DNA from: Edaphochlamys debaryana
Taxonomy: Eukaryota > Chlorophyta > Chlorophyceae > Chlamydomonadales
Reading direction: 5' to 3'
NCBI GenBank assembly: GCA_016858145.1
Contig: JAEHOE010000124.1
Location: 186,001 to 250,000, forward strand
Length of the DNA: 64,000 nt
A model generated the notes under the pieces. The model had not been told where the DNA came from and searched no databases. It worked only from the letters and a program-made list of their open reading frames with translations. Below, in pieces: positions 35,668 through 47,413 of this stretch (position 1 is the stretch's first letter; every line of letters begins with the position of its first letter). The position numbers and the translations under genes are program-made.

Positions 35668-38600
35668 ATGGTCGTGGGCCAGCCGCGCCCCTTCAAAACA
35701 GCCATCCCGGGAGCGGCTCAAACGCAGGCGCCGTTGTCCTTGATTCCGGGTCTTGGATGCCCTAGCCGTCGGGGCAGCGTCCCGCCAGCCCGCGCCCAGA
35801 GGTCCCACCACGCGACCTCACCGTCCCCGCCTCGCATGCATCGCCATGCCTGCCCCTCCTCTGCGGCTCATGCCCCGGCACCCTTCGTCTCTGGCACGCC
35901 GGGGCCTCTTCACGCGGCTGCCGCACCTGCCGGCGCGCCCATGGCTCCCTCCACGGGTCGGGAAGCCGACGTTGTGGTGATAACCGCGGAGCAGCTGATG
36001 GCGTCCGAACACGTCAAGCGACGCAAACTTGCCCGCCTCGAGCGGCTTCTCCGGAGCTTTGGGCCAACGGTTGGGGGCAACGGAGGTACCGCTCCGCACG
36101 CAAGCGGTGGCAAAGCGAGTGCAGCCGCAGCCCAAATCAACGGTAACGCTGCGCAGCGGCCGCCGCCGCCGCCCTCCTCCGGATCGGCTCTCTGGCAGCA
36201 CTTCCAGCAACACCAGCCCTACCCCCAGGCCGGGGCGAGTGGTGCCGGCGACCACAGGCTAGGCAGCCCTACTGAGCCCCTTGACGGCCCAGGTGCGGCT
36301 CGCGCTGAGCCCCTCGCTGCCGTGTCGCAAGCAGCCGCCGGGGCTCCGCCGAGCCCCAGTGGGCCCGCGGCGCTCCATATGCGGGCAGTGGCCGCCGCCC
36401 GCTCTCGGACCACAGCCCCTTCACCGCAGCCGCGCAGTCCCGCCCCGCCGCTAGCTGCAGGGCCGGGGTCCAGACCAAGGGCCACTGCCCCGCAACCGCA
36501 GCGGTCCGCCGACGGCGCGGGCCCCGGGCCGTCCAGCCTTCACCTGCAGGCCGTCCAGCGGGCCCTAGCGGCAGCGGCAGCACGCCAGCATCAGCGGGCC
36601 CCATCCCGCGCCTCCGACGTCACTGCGACTGAAGCTGTCGCTCCGGCCGGTGGCTATGCGCCCTCCGCGCCGGCCCAGCGCGCTTTGAGGCCGCCGAGGC
36701 CGTGGCAGGCGCCGGCTCCAGCGCCCGACGCCGAGGCGGCAGCGGCGCTATCGGCAGAAGCGCTGGCGGCGGCGGCGGCCAGGACGCGGGGCAGCACCCG
36801 CGTGGTGCGGCTGAAGGGCGGCAGCGGGGCCTGGGCGGCGCGGCGGCGGAGCCTGGCGCTCGCGCCGCCGCCGTTCGACCCAGAGCCAACGGACCTGGCG
36901 GCGGCAGCGGCGGTGTTGGGCGCTCTGGAGCCTGCGGCACAGGAGTTGGCGCCGCTGGATGAGGGGCAAGCAGCAGGTGCTCTGGGGTCCAGCCAGGCTG
37001 CAGGAGCGCTGGCAGAGACGGTGCCGAAGGCGGTTGCGCAAGAGGAGGCGACGGTGGTTCCCGCAGCGGGCCTGGCCTCGGGGCCAGTGGCTGACGCCCC
37101 GCTTCTTGGGGCGGCAGCGGCAGAGGCTGCAGTCGAGGCTGCCGCGCCAGCCGGAGTGGACGCTCGAGAGTCCGTGGCAGCACCAGCTCCCCTCCGAGCG
37201 GGAATCACGGGCGATGCAGAGCACTCCATCGCTCCTGGAGTAGGCGCAGCAGCATCGGTGGCCGCTGGGGTGGCACCGGCAGCCGCAAGCCAAGCCGGAG
37301 CTGGCGCGGTCCAGGGCAGCGCGGAGGCTCCGGTGCAGACCGCCTCTGGCTCAGCAGGCCTGCATGCCGAGGACCGGGCAGCCCAGGGTACCCCGGCTTC
37401 ACCTGCGGCGGAGACGCCCGTGCCCGCGAAGGGTCCAACTATGGCCCCACCGCTTGCTCCCAGCCAAGCCGCTTCAGCCCAGGCTAGCGGCCCACGCCTG
37501 TCACAGACCACGGAAGGGTCCCTGGGACCCTCTGCGCCTTTGGTCCGGTCCCAGGACGAGCTGCACGCTCTGGGCCTGGCGCCAGCCCCGCCAGCGTCCA
37601 TCGACGTGCCGTTGTGGATGCCGCCGGCGCCAGCTCAAACGCCTGGGGTCGCGCTGAGGCCACGGCCCGCGCGGAAAGAGCCGACAGAGCCAGAGGCAAG
37701 CACCACTTCGCCTATGTCCGCCGCCGTTGCCCCGGCGCCCGCGCCGGCAGCGGAGCTGGCCATTAAGCCGCCGCCTGCCGTCAAGCCCCTGCCACTCTCC
37801 GCCCCGCCGACGGCGCCGCCCGCGACCCTCGCCGCCCCGCGCGTCCCGTCGGGGTCTCGCTCGTCCGCCTTCCGCGGCATCTTCGCAAACGCCCTGCCGC
37901 CGCCGCCGCCCCTCCCGCTGCCCCTCGCCGTCGTCCGCGCCGCCACGGCGGCCGCCGGCGGCTCGGCGGCGCAGTCGCTGCCCGCCTTCGGCTCCGCGGA
38001 CCAGCGGCGCAAGGCGGCGGCGGTGGCGGCCGGGACGATGGGCAGCTCGCGGGACCTGAACGTGGCCCTGTTTTCGGCGCCGTCGTGGGTCCACGTGGCG
38101 CAGCTGGTGCACCGCTGGGCGGGGCTCATGAACGGGGTGGCGGTGTCCACGGCGCTCAAGGCCATGGCGCGGTGCTCGGAGGCCAAGGTGCGGCCGGGAA
38201 GGAGAGCTTCTTTTGCGGATGGGGCGGGCTGCGGACGAGGAGGGAAGGCTTGCAGGCGGGGCACCAGGGGCGCGGGGTGTGGCTTGCACGGACGCCGCTC
38301 GGTCCTGGGCCCGAGTCACGCTGCAAAGCTCTGATGGCCTAAGTGTGCGCCCCGGTTCCCGCCGCTGCGCAGATGCTGGACCCCGCACGGCCCGAGTCCT
38401 CGCCGCTCCTGGACACCCTCCGCCACCTGTGCTTCCAGGCAAGGCGCTGCCCGGGAGAGCGGGGCAACGCCCCTAGGCCTCGGCCCCCGCTGCAGCAACC
38501 CGCTCAGTTCGCCTCACCCCCTCCCTCAACACTGACAGCCCCTCTGCCAACCGCTAACCGCTAACCGCAGGTCGAGCACCACCTGCCCGACATGGGCCCG

Positions 38601-41600
38601 CGCGAGATCTCGGGCGTGCTGTGGGCGCTGGCGAAGCTGGGCTTTGAGCTGCCGCCGCACCTCGCGGCGGCGCTGCTGGACTCGTTCGCGGAGCAGCTGG
38701 GCCGCGCCAACAACCTGGACCTAAGTCAGGTGGGCCTGGGCCGGGCCGCCTTGGGCCCTAAAATGGTCCCCGCGGTACTATGGTACTGGTATGGCGGCAG
38801 CCCGTGCGCTGACTCTGCTGGAATTTGGCCGGCTTTGCTCCTGGTTCCGGCCTTGGTTCCAGCAGCCATCCGGTTTCTGTCGTCCCGCTGACCTGGCCCC
38901 TTTCCCTTTGTCCTGAAACCTGGTGTGGCGGGTGTGCTGTTGTGTGGCTGCAGGTGGCGTGGGCCATGCGGGAGCTGGGCCTGGGCGACGCCGCGCCGCG
39001 GGGGCTGGTGGAGGCCATGTGGGGCCGCCTGCAGGCAAGCAGGGGTCGGGGTCGGGACAGCACCACAGGACTGGGCTTCCGTCCCGGTCACGGTCCTTAG
39101 CCTGCAGCAGGCATACCGAGCAGCCTGGTGACGGGTGATGGTACTGTACTCATGCGGTGGCCTGAAACACTGGAGGCGCCTCTGGAGGAGGGCTTGCGGC
39201 TTTTCCGTTCTTGGCTGAGTTGCGGCGCACCCCTGCCGGCCCGCAGGTCATTGTGGAGGCCGACCCCAGCCGCTCCTGCGCCCGCTCCTTCGTGGTGGGC
39301 CTGGGCGCCGTCAGCCGCATGGGCCTGCGCCTGGACAGCGAGGAGGTGGGGCGCCGGGGAGGGGTGAGGTCAGGGGTGACGCGAGAGGGGACCAGCGTTG
39401 CGGTTAAGCAGAGGCGAGGCGAGGGCGAGCGTGCCGTCGAGCGCTGGGCTACCCGGTATGAAGTGCAGGGAAACACCTGCTCACCAACAGCTCCAACCGA
39501 ACTGAAGCTTGCTCACGTCCGCCCCTCCCTCTTCCCTGCCTCTCGCCCTTCCGGAATCCCTCGTTCCCCTCCCCAGCTGCTGGCCGCCGAGCGCACCCTG
39601 TCGCGCCTGGCGCCCCTGCTCTCGGGCCAGGACCTGGCCAACGTCTTCGCCGCCCTGGCGCGCATGGCGGTTGGCGAGCCCAACCGCCCCAACGGCACCG
39701 GCGCGAACGGAAGCGGAGGCGGGGGCAGGGGCGCGCTGCTGCCGCAGGCGGAGACGCTGAGGATGCTGCTGGCGCACATTGCCCCGAAGGTGAGGCGGGG
39801 TGCTGGCTCAACCAGACGGTGTCCCTGCGTGCAGCTTGGAGGGGCCTGGAAAAGGCGGCTTCGGACTGCAGCGGTTTGCAAGCACAGGTCGGGGCGGGCT
39901 CACACCTGGATGCCACCCGCCTGTGCCTTGGCGCCCTGCGTAGCGTGCGCAGTATCCGCGCCCCGCCCTTCCACCCCTCCTCCTCCTCCCGCTCCCACTC
40001 CTTCTGCCCCAGGTGAACTCCCTCCGCGGTGACGAGGCGGTGTCAGTGCTGCAGGCGCTGGCGCGGCTCCGCTTCATGGCGCCGGCGCCGCTGCTGGACG
40101 GGCTGATGAGGTGGGTGATGCGGGGCGGGGCTGTGGGTCCGGTGGGGGAGCGGCGTTGCGGGCTGAGCGGCGGCCCCTGCTAGCGGGCTCCTGGGCCGCA
40201 GCTGCGCGGACAGCAGCTCGGCGTGGAAGGTACCGTACATACCTGACTCGGCACGCCTGGCACGGTCGGGAGCTGCAGTGCTGCGAGGACCAGGACCAGA
40301 TTGTGAACGCGGCGGCTCCACTGCAGGTGCTGGCACCACGCGCCAGCCTCGGCATGCAACGCGAGCCCCCGCAGCCAGCCCCCCGGCCTAGCACTCATAC
40401 CTGCCGCTCCCGGCCCCGCTGCCCCGCGATTTTGCGTGCAGGCAAGTGGCTGCCCAGCGCTCGGGTCTGCCGCCCTTCGCCCTGGCGCTGTCGCTGTGGA
40501 GCGCGGGCCGCCTACCGGGCGGCCGCCGGCCGCCGCCGGGCTGGCTGGACGCCATGCTGGAGACGGTCGACCGGCGGCTGCCCGAGTTCCAGCCGTCGTG
40601 CGTCTGTACGGCACTGTACGGCATCGCTTGCCTGCGCGTGAGCCTGCACCCGGACCTGGCGGTCTCCGTCCTGGCCCGGGCCGAGGACTCCATCCCCCAC
40701 TTCTCCGCCCAGGAGGTCACCAACGTTGCCTGGTCGGTCGCGCACCTCCCGCCCGACTGCGTGCCCTCGCCTGGTTCCAGCTTCTGGGCCGTGCTGGCCG
40801 AACGCGTCGGGGAGCTAGGGCTGGGCTCGTTCACGCCCCAGGGCCTCACCAACCTGCTCTGGGCCCTGGCCTACCTGACCACGACCCGATCCGCCGCGCG
40901 CAAGCGGCTGCGGCTCCTGATGTCGAGCACCGGCGTGCGGCTCCCGCCGCCCAAGCCCACCGCCGCCACTGCCGCGTTCCTGAGCGCCGCCGGCGGCGAG
41001 GACGAGCTCCGTACGGCGCTGCGCCGCGCGCTGCCGTACATGAACGAGCAGGAGATGTGCCTGAGCGTCTGGGCGCTGCAGCGGCTCCGGATCAATCCGG
41101 GAGCCGAATGGCTCGAGCAGCTCGGCATGCGAGCGCTGCCCGTCCTGCCCCGGCTCAAGACCCCCGAGATCACCGCGCTCGTCCACGCCCTGTCACTGAT
41201 GACCATGATCGTCGTACAGCCGGTGCCGTACACGCCGGCCATGGAGCTCGTCTCGGCGCTGGAGGACGAGGTCGTACAGAACCGCCTGCTGCACACGCGC
41301 GACCCGCAGGCGGTCGCGGGCCTGCTGTCGCGGGTTCAGCACATGAAGTCGCTGCACGCTCGACAGCACCGCATCGCGAGCACGTTTGCGCGACACGAGC
41401 TGGGCAAAGCGACGGCGAAGCGGGCCAGGGCGGAGCGGCACCAGCTGGAGCTAGCGGGGCGCAGGGCGAGGGCGAGTGCCAAGGCCGCTGCCAAGGCGGC
41501 GGCGGCGGCCTTGCAGGCGAAGTGGCGGGGCAGGAGGCCGGCGAGCGGGGCAGCGGGCAGCGGAGGAGGGGCAGTGACTACGCTGGCAAGCGGTGGCATC

Positions 41601-41843
41601 AGCGGAGCGGGCAGGGGCGCTGGGGCACCGGCGGGTGGCGAGGGCGGCGCACAGGTGCAGGTGCAGGTCGGGGCACGGCCGGGGGCGCTGCAGGCCGGGG
41701 CGCAGCTGGGCGGAAGGGAGCCCGGGGCGCAAGGGCGCCGTGGCCACAAGCGTGGAGGGATGCGCAGGAGCGACGGCAGGGGCAGCAGCAGAGGGCAGAG
41801 CAAGGCGACGGGGGCTGCTGCTGGCCAGCAGACTTCGGTGTAG
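35668..41843 (+). CDS. Octotricopeptide-repeat (OPR) protein, probable organellar RNA factor
   Basis: Eight exons (35668-38187, 38373-38438, 38571-38729, 38954-39034, 39247-39345, 39577-39789, 40013-40110, 40442-41843) give 1,545 residues. Residues 1 to about 790 are disordered and Ala/Pro-rich; the beginning is basic and Ser/Pro-rich, as in an organelle transit peptide. The rest carries OPR-type helical repeats with the xxLANxLWALAxLG signature: EISGVLWALAKLGFELPP (about 870-890), VAWAMRELGLGDAAP, DLANVFAALARM, EVTNVAWSVAHLPPD, LTNLLWALAYL, MCLSVWALQRLRI and EITALVHALSLM. OPR proteins bind chloroplast or mitochondrial transcripts and control their stability, splicing or translation. The C-terminus is a Lys/Arg/Ala-rich tail without a clear RAP domain. 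Introns 2 and 4 use GC donors (CAG|GCAAGG and CAG|GCAAGC). The RNA target is unknown. Confidence 0.85.
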
Positions 41844-42671
41844 AGTTGTAGGCACGCAGTCTTATGGGATCCAATATAGGTCCAGGCAGGTGAACGGAGG
41901 GAGGGTTACCCGACGACCAGGACATTTACCAACGGTAGCAGCAACTCTGAGCTCGTGACTTAAGCATTGGGCGCGTGCCTTGACGCTACCGGGGCTCATG
42001 CGCGAGGCCAGTCAGGGGTGGCTTCAAGTGTGTGGGGCAGCATAAAAAATAGAAATGAGGGGGATGCGCACGCGCTGCACGTTGATGCGGAGCTTGCCCA
42101 TGTGTTCGCCATGTACCCGCGTCTTGTCCTTCGCATGAGTGGCCCCTTCGACTGTAGAGCTTTCAGCAGCACATCGGGGGCAAGATGGATAGCGCTGTCC
42201 TGAGCTGCTCGAGCCTCGCCCATGTTTGGCGTGCCCCACAGCAACATACCCGTTGGGCTTGCTTCCCTTCGACTCCCGTCCTGGTGCCTGCGACACAGCC
42301 GCGGTCATTGAGTATTTGGCGCCTGCAAGCTGAGGCACAGGACAGTTCCGCCGAATGCACGAGGCAGCTCGGATGGGCCCGCAGTGACATCTTGGCGAAC
42401 TCCACCGACCGACCGCAAAGAGCATGTCCCCTTTGCATTCTGAGGCTGTAGGTCAGATCATGTCAATTCCCGGGTGGGGACCAGGTGACAGCACGAGGGA
42501 GGCGGGGGGGTGAAACCCGCGGCACGCGAGGTGGTTGGGGGTGAGCTGTCCTTCTGGAAGGATGGGACATTTGTGCGGCCACCGCTGTGGCCGACGACTG
42601 CGCTGTATTCGTCAACACACTATCACTTGCTTCGCGCCAATAGTCTAGCGGCGCGACGCCGGGCTGCGCAA
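41844..42671. other. Intergenic between the OPR and Canopy-like genes
   Basis: It contains the OPR 3' UTR (no TGTAA seen) and the 5' region of the next gene. The frame upstream of 42672 is open to about 42510 but has no ATG. Confidence 0.45.
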
Positions 42672-45509
42672 ATGCGGCCCCTCAGCATCATTGTGCTCGT
42701 GCTGGCGCTTGCCCTTGGGGCTTCGGCTGGGGGCGTGTTGAAGAAGATTGAAGCCCCGTGCACAGCGTGCAAGGCGGTAGCTGCCGAACTGCAGCGGCGC
42801 ATTGAGAAAGAGCCTGTTCGCAACCATGTGGACTTGCGGCACCGCCTTGACAAGGACGGCAAGCGGTATGGAAAGATCATCAGCTACCAGGTAAGGCCGT
42901 CGAATAGTTGCAGCGACCAGCATGCAAGCGCGATCGCGCAGCTCAGGCGTCCGGAGAGGACGCGCCAGGCCAATTGAGCCTTCTCGAGATCTACGTTGAG
43001 CAATCCTCGGGCCTGCTTCGACCACCGCTGAGCGAAGTGTCCCTGCCCGTGTCCCGTGCCCCGGCCCCATCCACCCGCCTCAACCGCACCCTGGCAGTCG
43101 AGCGAGCTACGTGCTGTTGAGCTACTGGACGGCCTCTGCGGCAGCATGCGTGACTACGGGCTTGTGAGCCCGCAGGGCAAGAAGACCAAGTACTGGCTCA
43201 AGGTGGGGGGCAGCAGGGTGGCGGGTGAGGGCCTCCAGCCTCAAGAGGCCTGCCACGGGTGTCCGGCGGCGATGCAGGGCAGGAGAGTCGAAGGGTGGCA
43301 ACGCCTGACGTGGCTAGCAAAGGAGCTCCAGGTGGCGCCCGGTTTCAGTGCTTCCCGGAAGGAGGCGCCTCCATCTTGACCAGAGGATGGCATGGTGTCA
43401 CATCTGCTGGCGTGGGCGACTGCGGGGCCCTGACTCAGCCTGCGCCGCCCCGGCGGCACGAAGGCTCAGAGCGAGCTGAGTTTCCGCGTGTTTCCTGGCA
43501 CCCAGCCAATGCACGGTGCAGCTGGAAGCGCTGGGCAGCAGCCATAGTTGAGGCTGCTGGAAACGAATATCGGGACTCCTGATGGGGAGCAGCGGGCGAG
43601 CGCCAAGCGAAGGGCCTGGGGCAGGGTGTTGCTGAAGGCCCGGCCGCTGTATGCAGGCCGGGACCCTGCACGGCTGGTTTTGGCGCCACTTGCCGCGCCC
43701 GCACCAACTCTTCTGGCTAGAGCAAGGGAAGATCACGGGCAGCAGGGGGCTAGCAGCAACAGAGCGCGGGCGCGCGACCCTACCATGCCCAACTCGGCTG
43801 TTGCCGTCGTCACCACGCAGGCAGCTGCCCCTGCCGCTCCTGACCCGACGCAACGCAATGCAGAAGCCCTTCACCTTCTTCCTATCCCTCTGACGCTGCC
43901 TCCGCGTCTTAACCCCCTCGACCCCTGTCCCCCTGCTTCCCGGCTCCAGGTCAAGGGCGAGGGCTCCAAGAGCACGGACAACGTGACCCGCTACTCCCGG
44001 GACGAGGAGGATGCACGCAGCAAGGTGGGCCTGGGTCGGGGGAGCAGACCGGGGGCAGGGCGCAGTTCGTTGGGTGCACCCGGGCCAAGCGTTGTGGTCA
44101 TGGGACGGGGGTCATGGGGCGGGGCTTCCAAGTGGGACTAGTCTGCGAGGGAGTGAGAAGAGAGGGCGTCAGCAATTTGGAGCCCGGCACGGCTGTGGTA
44201 AGTGTTGTCGCCTTTGGGGATGTAGCGGGGGCGGGGAACTGGAAAGCGGGGCACACGTCTACCGTACTGGCGAGCGCTTAACACGCAATAGCAAGGGTGG
44301 CGTTGGCGAGGCTCGGTGCTCTTCTCTCTGACCATGGGTCTTCCGTGACACCCTGGAGCGGGGCGGGGAGCCCAGGGGCTGGGCCGCATCGTACGACAGA
44401 GCCTCTCGGGGGCGGCGGGGGTTACCTGCCAGGAGGCTGACACGAGGACGTGAACCCAGAGTGGTTGCGGTCGCGCACGAGGCACCGGTATCTCGCCTTC
44501 TTTGCACACACGGCTCCATCAGCCAAGCCCGCGTGAGCCCCCGGCCCCCCTGCTCCGTCGCCCCTGCCTTGCACCCCTGACTTTTACCCCTGCCTCTGTA
44601 CCCAGCTGTACCCCTGACTTGTATCCCTGACGTGTACCCCTGACTTACACCCCTACCCTATGCATCCCTGCCCTGTCTTCCCTGCCCTGTACCCCCTCCC
44701 TGCACCCCTGCTGACCCTCGACCCGGGCCCCTACGCCCCTCCGCAGCGCCTCGAGGCCTACTGCGGCACCCTGGTGGAGGAGTTTGAGGAGGAGCTGTAC
44801 GAGGGCATCATGAAGGGGGGCTTCGACACGCAGGGTGAGCGCAGCGGGGAGCGGCCGCGGGGGCGGCATCCCGGGAGGGCTCGGGCGGGCGCCCGGGCAT
44901 GCCTCGTTCGCTCTCCGGCACAAGGCGGGCAGCAACGGGCCAGGCGCCCTCGTCCGCGTCCCCTTGGCGGGGAGGGGACTGTGCGCGCGGTAGGCTGGAA
45001 CTATGCAGGGAAGAGTGTGGGGGCAGGGGCCGTGTTGCTGGGGCAGGGGCTGTCGAGTGGGCCTGCTGTGGGCCTGTCTGGACCCCCCGCGTGGCCCTGC
45101 TTGAACCCGAGGGGTCTCGACGGACGACCGGTACATGACCGTAGGCTCCCTGGTTTCGGGCGTGTGCTGCGCCGTGCCGCCACTACCGTACCTGTACTGC
45201 AGTAACGCAGTAACGCAGTACCTTTTCACCAACGTTGATCCCCAGCCGTGCTCCCCATTCCCGCCCGTCCCTGCTGCCCTGGCCTCCCTGCCAGGCGTGG
45301 AGCCGGTGCTGTGCCGGGGCATCATCACGCCCTGCCCCGTGGTGGCGTTGGGCGAGGCGGGCGCCGCGGACGGCACGGCACAGGAGCAGGGCGAGGCGGT
45401 GGAGGACGACGGCTCGGAGGCGGACCAGTCGGAGCCGCCAGAGTCGGAGACGCGGTACATTGAGAATATGACGATCGAGCCCGGGCCAGACGGCAAGATC
45501 GAGCTCTAG
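42672..45509 (+). CDS. Canopy (CNPY)-like saposin-fold ER protein
   Basis: Five exons (42672-42890, 43098-43202, 43950-44024, 44747-44834, 45295-45509) give 233 residues. A signal peptide (MRPLSIIVLVLALALGASAG) is followed by a CxxC (CTACKAVAAELQRRI), then LLDGLCGSMRDYGL, then LEAYCGTLVEEFEEELYEGI and VLCRGIITPC. This cysteine and helix pattern matches the Canopy/DUF3456 saposin-like family, ER-resident proteins that in animals assist folding or export of receptors. The tail after residue about 180 is Glu-rich. The protein ends in KIEL, a variant of the KDEL/HDEL retrieval signal, which fits ER residence. The function in algae is unknown. The ATG at 42672 is chosen because it directly precedes the signal peptide. 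Confidence 0.78.
44573..44705. repeat. Short tandem repeat in intron 3 of the Canopy-like gene
   Basis: Imperfect repeats of about 15 bases, core TACCCCTGACTTG, run head to tail for about nine copies just before the exon 4 acceptor. Confidence 0.6.
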
Positions 45510-46344
45510 GGAGTCGTGTGTATGGAGGCCGGCGGTGGCTTAGCCGTGCGTACGGTAGCCATGCTGCGAGCGAGCTGCGTGCTGTGAACGCCGTGCAGGC
45601 CAGGGGTGACGAGGCACACGTGCAGGAGGGAGGAGCTGATGACGTGGTTTGAGAGGAGCGATGAGAGTGGGACGAGGCGGCGGAGCAATGTGGAGCGCGC
45701 CAGCGCTCAGCCACGGCAGTTTGAGGACTTGGGGGGTTGTCGTATTGCAGGCGTGCGTGAGCATGCTGGCACCACAGAGAGGACAGAGGTGAGAGATACC
45801 GGTATGTTAGGGTAGCTGGGCGTTCGGACCTGGCTTGTGCTGTCGGGGCTGGCCTGCCTGCAAGGGACTGGCGGGTAGCTGGAGGCCATGTCGAAGGCTG
45901 CCGGGCGGGCCGTGTGAGGATTCTCATTACAGGGGTGCACGGGTTGAAAGAACCCTACTTCCTAGTCACACGGCCGCTGGTGTGGGTGTGCGTGCGGTGA
46001 TCGTGTTACGTGCATCTATCCGTGTATGGCTGGCCGGTCCTAGCCGTGCGAGCGGGGATGCTGGCAAGGGACGGATTACTGAAGCTGGCCAGTACAGTTG
46101 CTTCACGGCCGGGACCGTGGAGGCAGCAAGCGGTAACTGAGAGAGGCAAGTGCATCGGGTCCTCAGCTTGAGATGGGCAACAGCTTGCTGCCAAGAAGGT
46201 TCGGGCGTGGGCGTGGCTGTTGCAACTTGCCATGCTCAAGGGGAGGCAGTGCAATGACGCCCGGGGAGCACACTAGCAACGAGGCTATCTAGCACTACAC
46301 GGAGCGGTACGCCCGGGAAGCGCAGGGGTTGAGCGTGCGTGGGG
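45510..46344. other. Intergenic, left of the first duplicated unit
   Basis: It holds the Canopy-like gene 3' UTR. No gene recognised. Homology to the other duplicated units begins only at about 46345. Confidence 0.45.
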
Positions 46345-47413
46345 CGCACGGGCAAGACGCCGGCATCCTCAGCAGGGAGAGGAATCGGCATGCCGAGGAC
46401 AGATCCTGACAGAGCCGGCGAGGTCAGGCCCGCCCTGCCTCGGACCATGCGCGTGCCCGTGCCTGCGTGCTCGCGTCCCCCAACCCGCCAGCCCCCGCAC
46501 GCCACCCCATGCTGTTGCTCTCGTGTGACCCCTCCTCACGACCCTGGCGCAATGAGCGGGTATGACGCGTGCAACCGTTCGCGGCCGGGGCCTCGCGCGC
46601 AAAAGCGGCTGCGATGAAACTTGCTCGGCTGCGTCGGACGACTAGGCCATCTGTGGGGACCGCGCTACGTGAGACGAGGACGCCCGCCCGAGCCTGCCCG
46701 AGCCCGCCTGTGTAAAGCACCATGGAAGTCGTTACCCGTAACATTCCTGACGTAGGAGGACGTCGCGGGTGTGAGAAAGTGCGCCGCGGCCCCGAGGTGC
46801 GTGCGCGCTCGCGCTCATTCCAAGCGTAATGTAATCGCATAGCTTTACGGGCGTGCGCTCAGCCGGCTGGAAGTGCTGTTGGTGACTTGCGGACGCGTGA
46901 CGTGGGAGGCGTCGGAGGCTCCCTCAAAATATCGGTCGCCCAAGCTCGTGTTTTCTCCCCACAAACTCGGGGAGCAATAGCGCGTTGGTTTGCGTGTTGC
47001 TTGCGAGGCGGGCTTGCTGCACGCCCAGGGACTGACTCATTTGGGCGTCCGACATTCGGTTTCTGCAGCGGGCGGCGTGCCGTACCGGGGAACACGCTCA
47101 AAGCCGGCAGCATTCCAGTACCATGCACTGTAGTTGCACCTGTGACACCGCACCGCCACATCCACAGTAGAGCACAGGTGAGCGTGTTGCGTGGCCCCTC
47201 GGCCCCGATGCATCTCTGGGAGCTCTGCCCTTGTCGACGCGATCGGCCATTGCCACACACCGCTGTCCTGCGAGCGTCATCTCTTGACGACGGCCGTGGT
47301 CGGCGGTCAAGCGGGCGCGACTTCGTGCACAGCCCATGCTCCAATCGCGCTGCTTGCATATGCCAGCAATCGACACGGCCACCCCTCGCTTTTGCTCTGT
47401 AGGCGTATACAAG

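Noticed and set aside
36654..38442. Long minus-strand frames opposite the OPR first exon
   Set aside because: They are shadows of GC-rich codons in the Ala/Pro-rich region; the plus strand has the splice-consistent OPR model.
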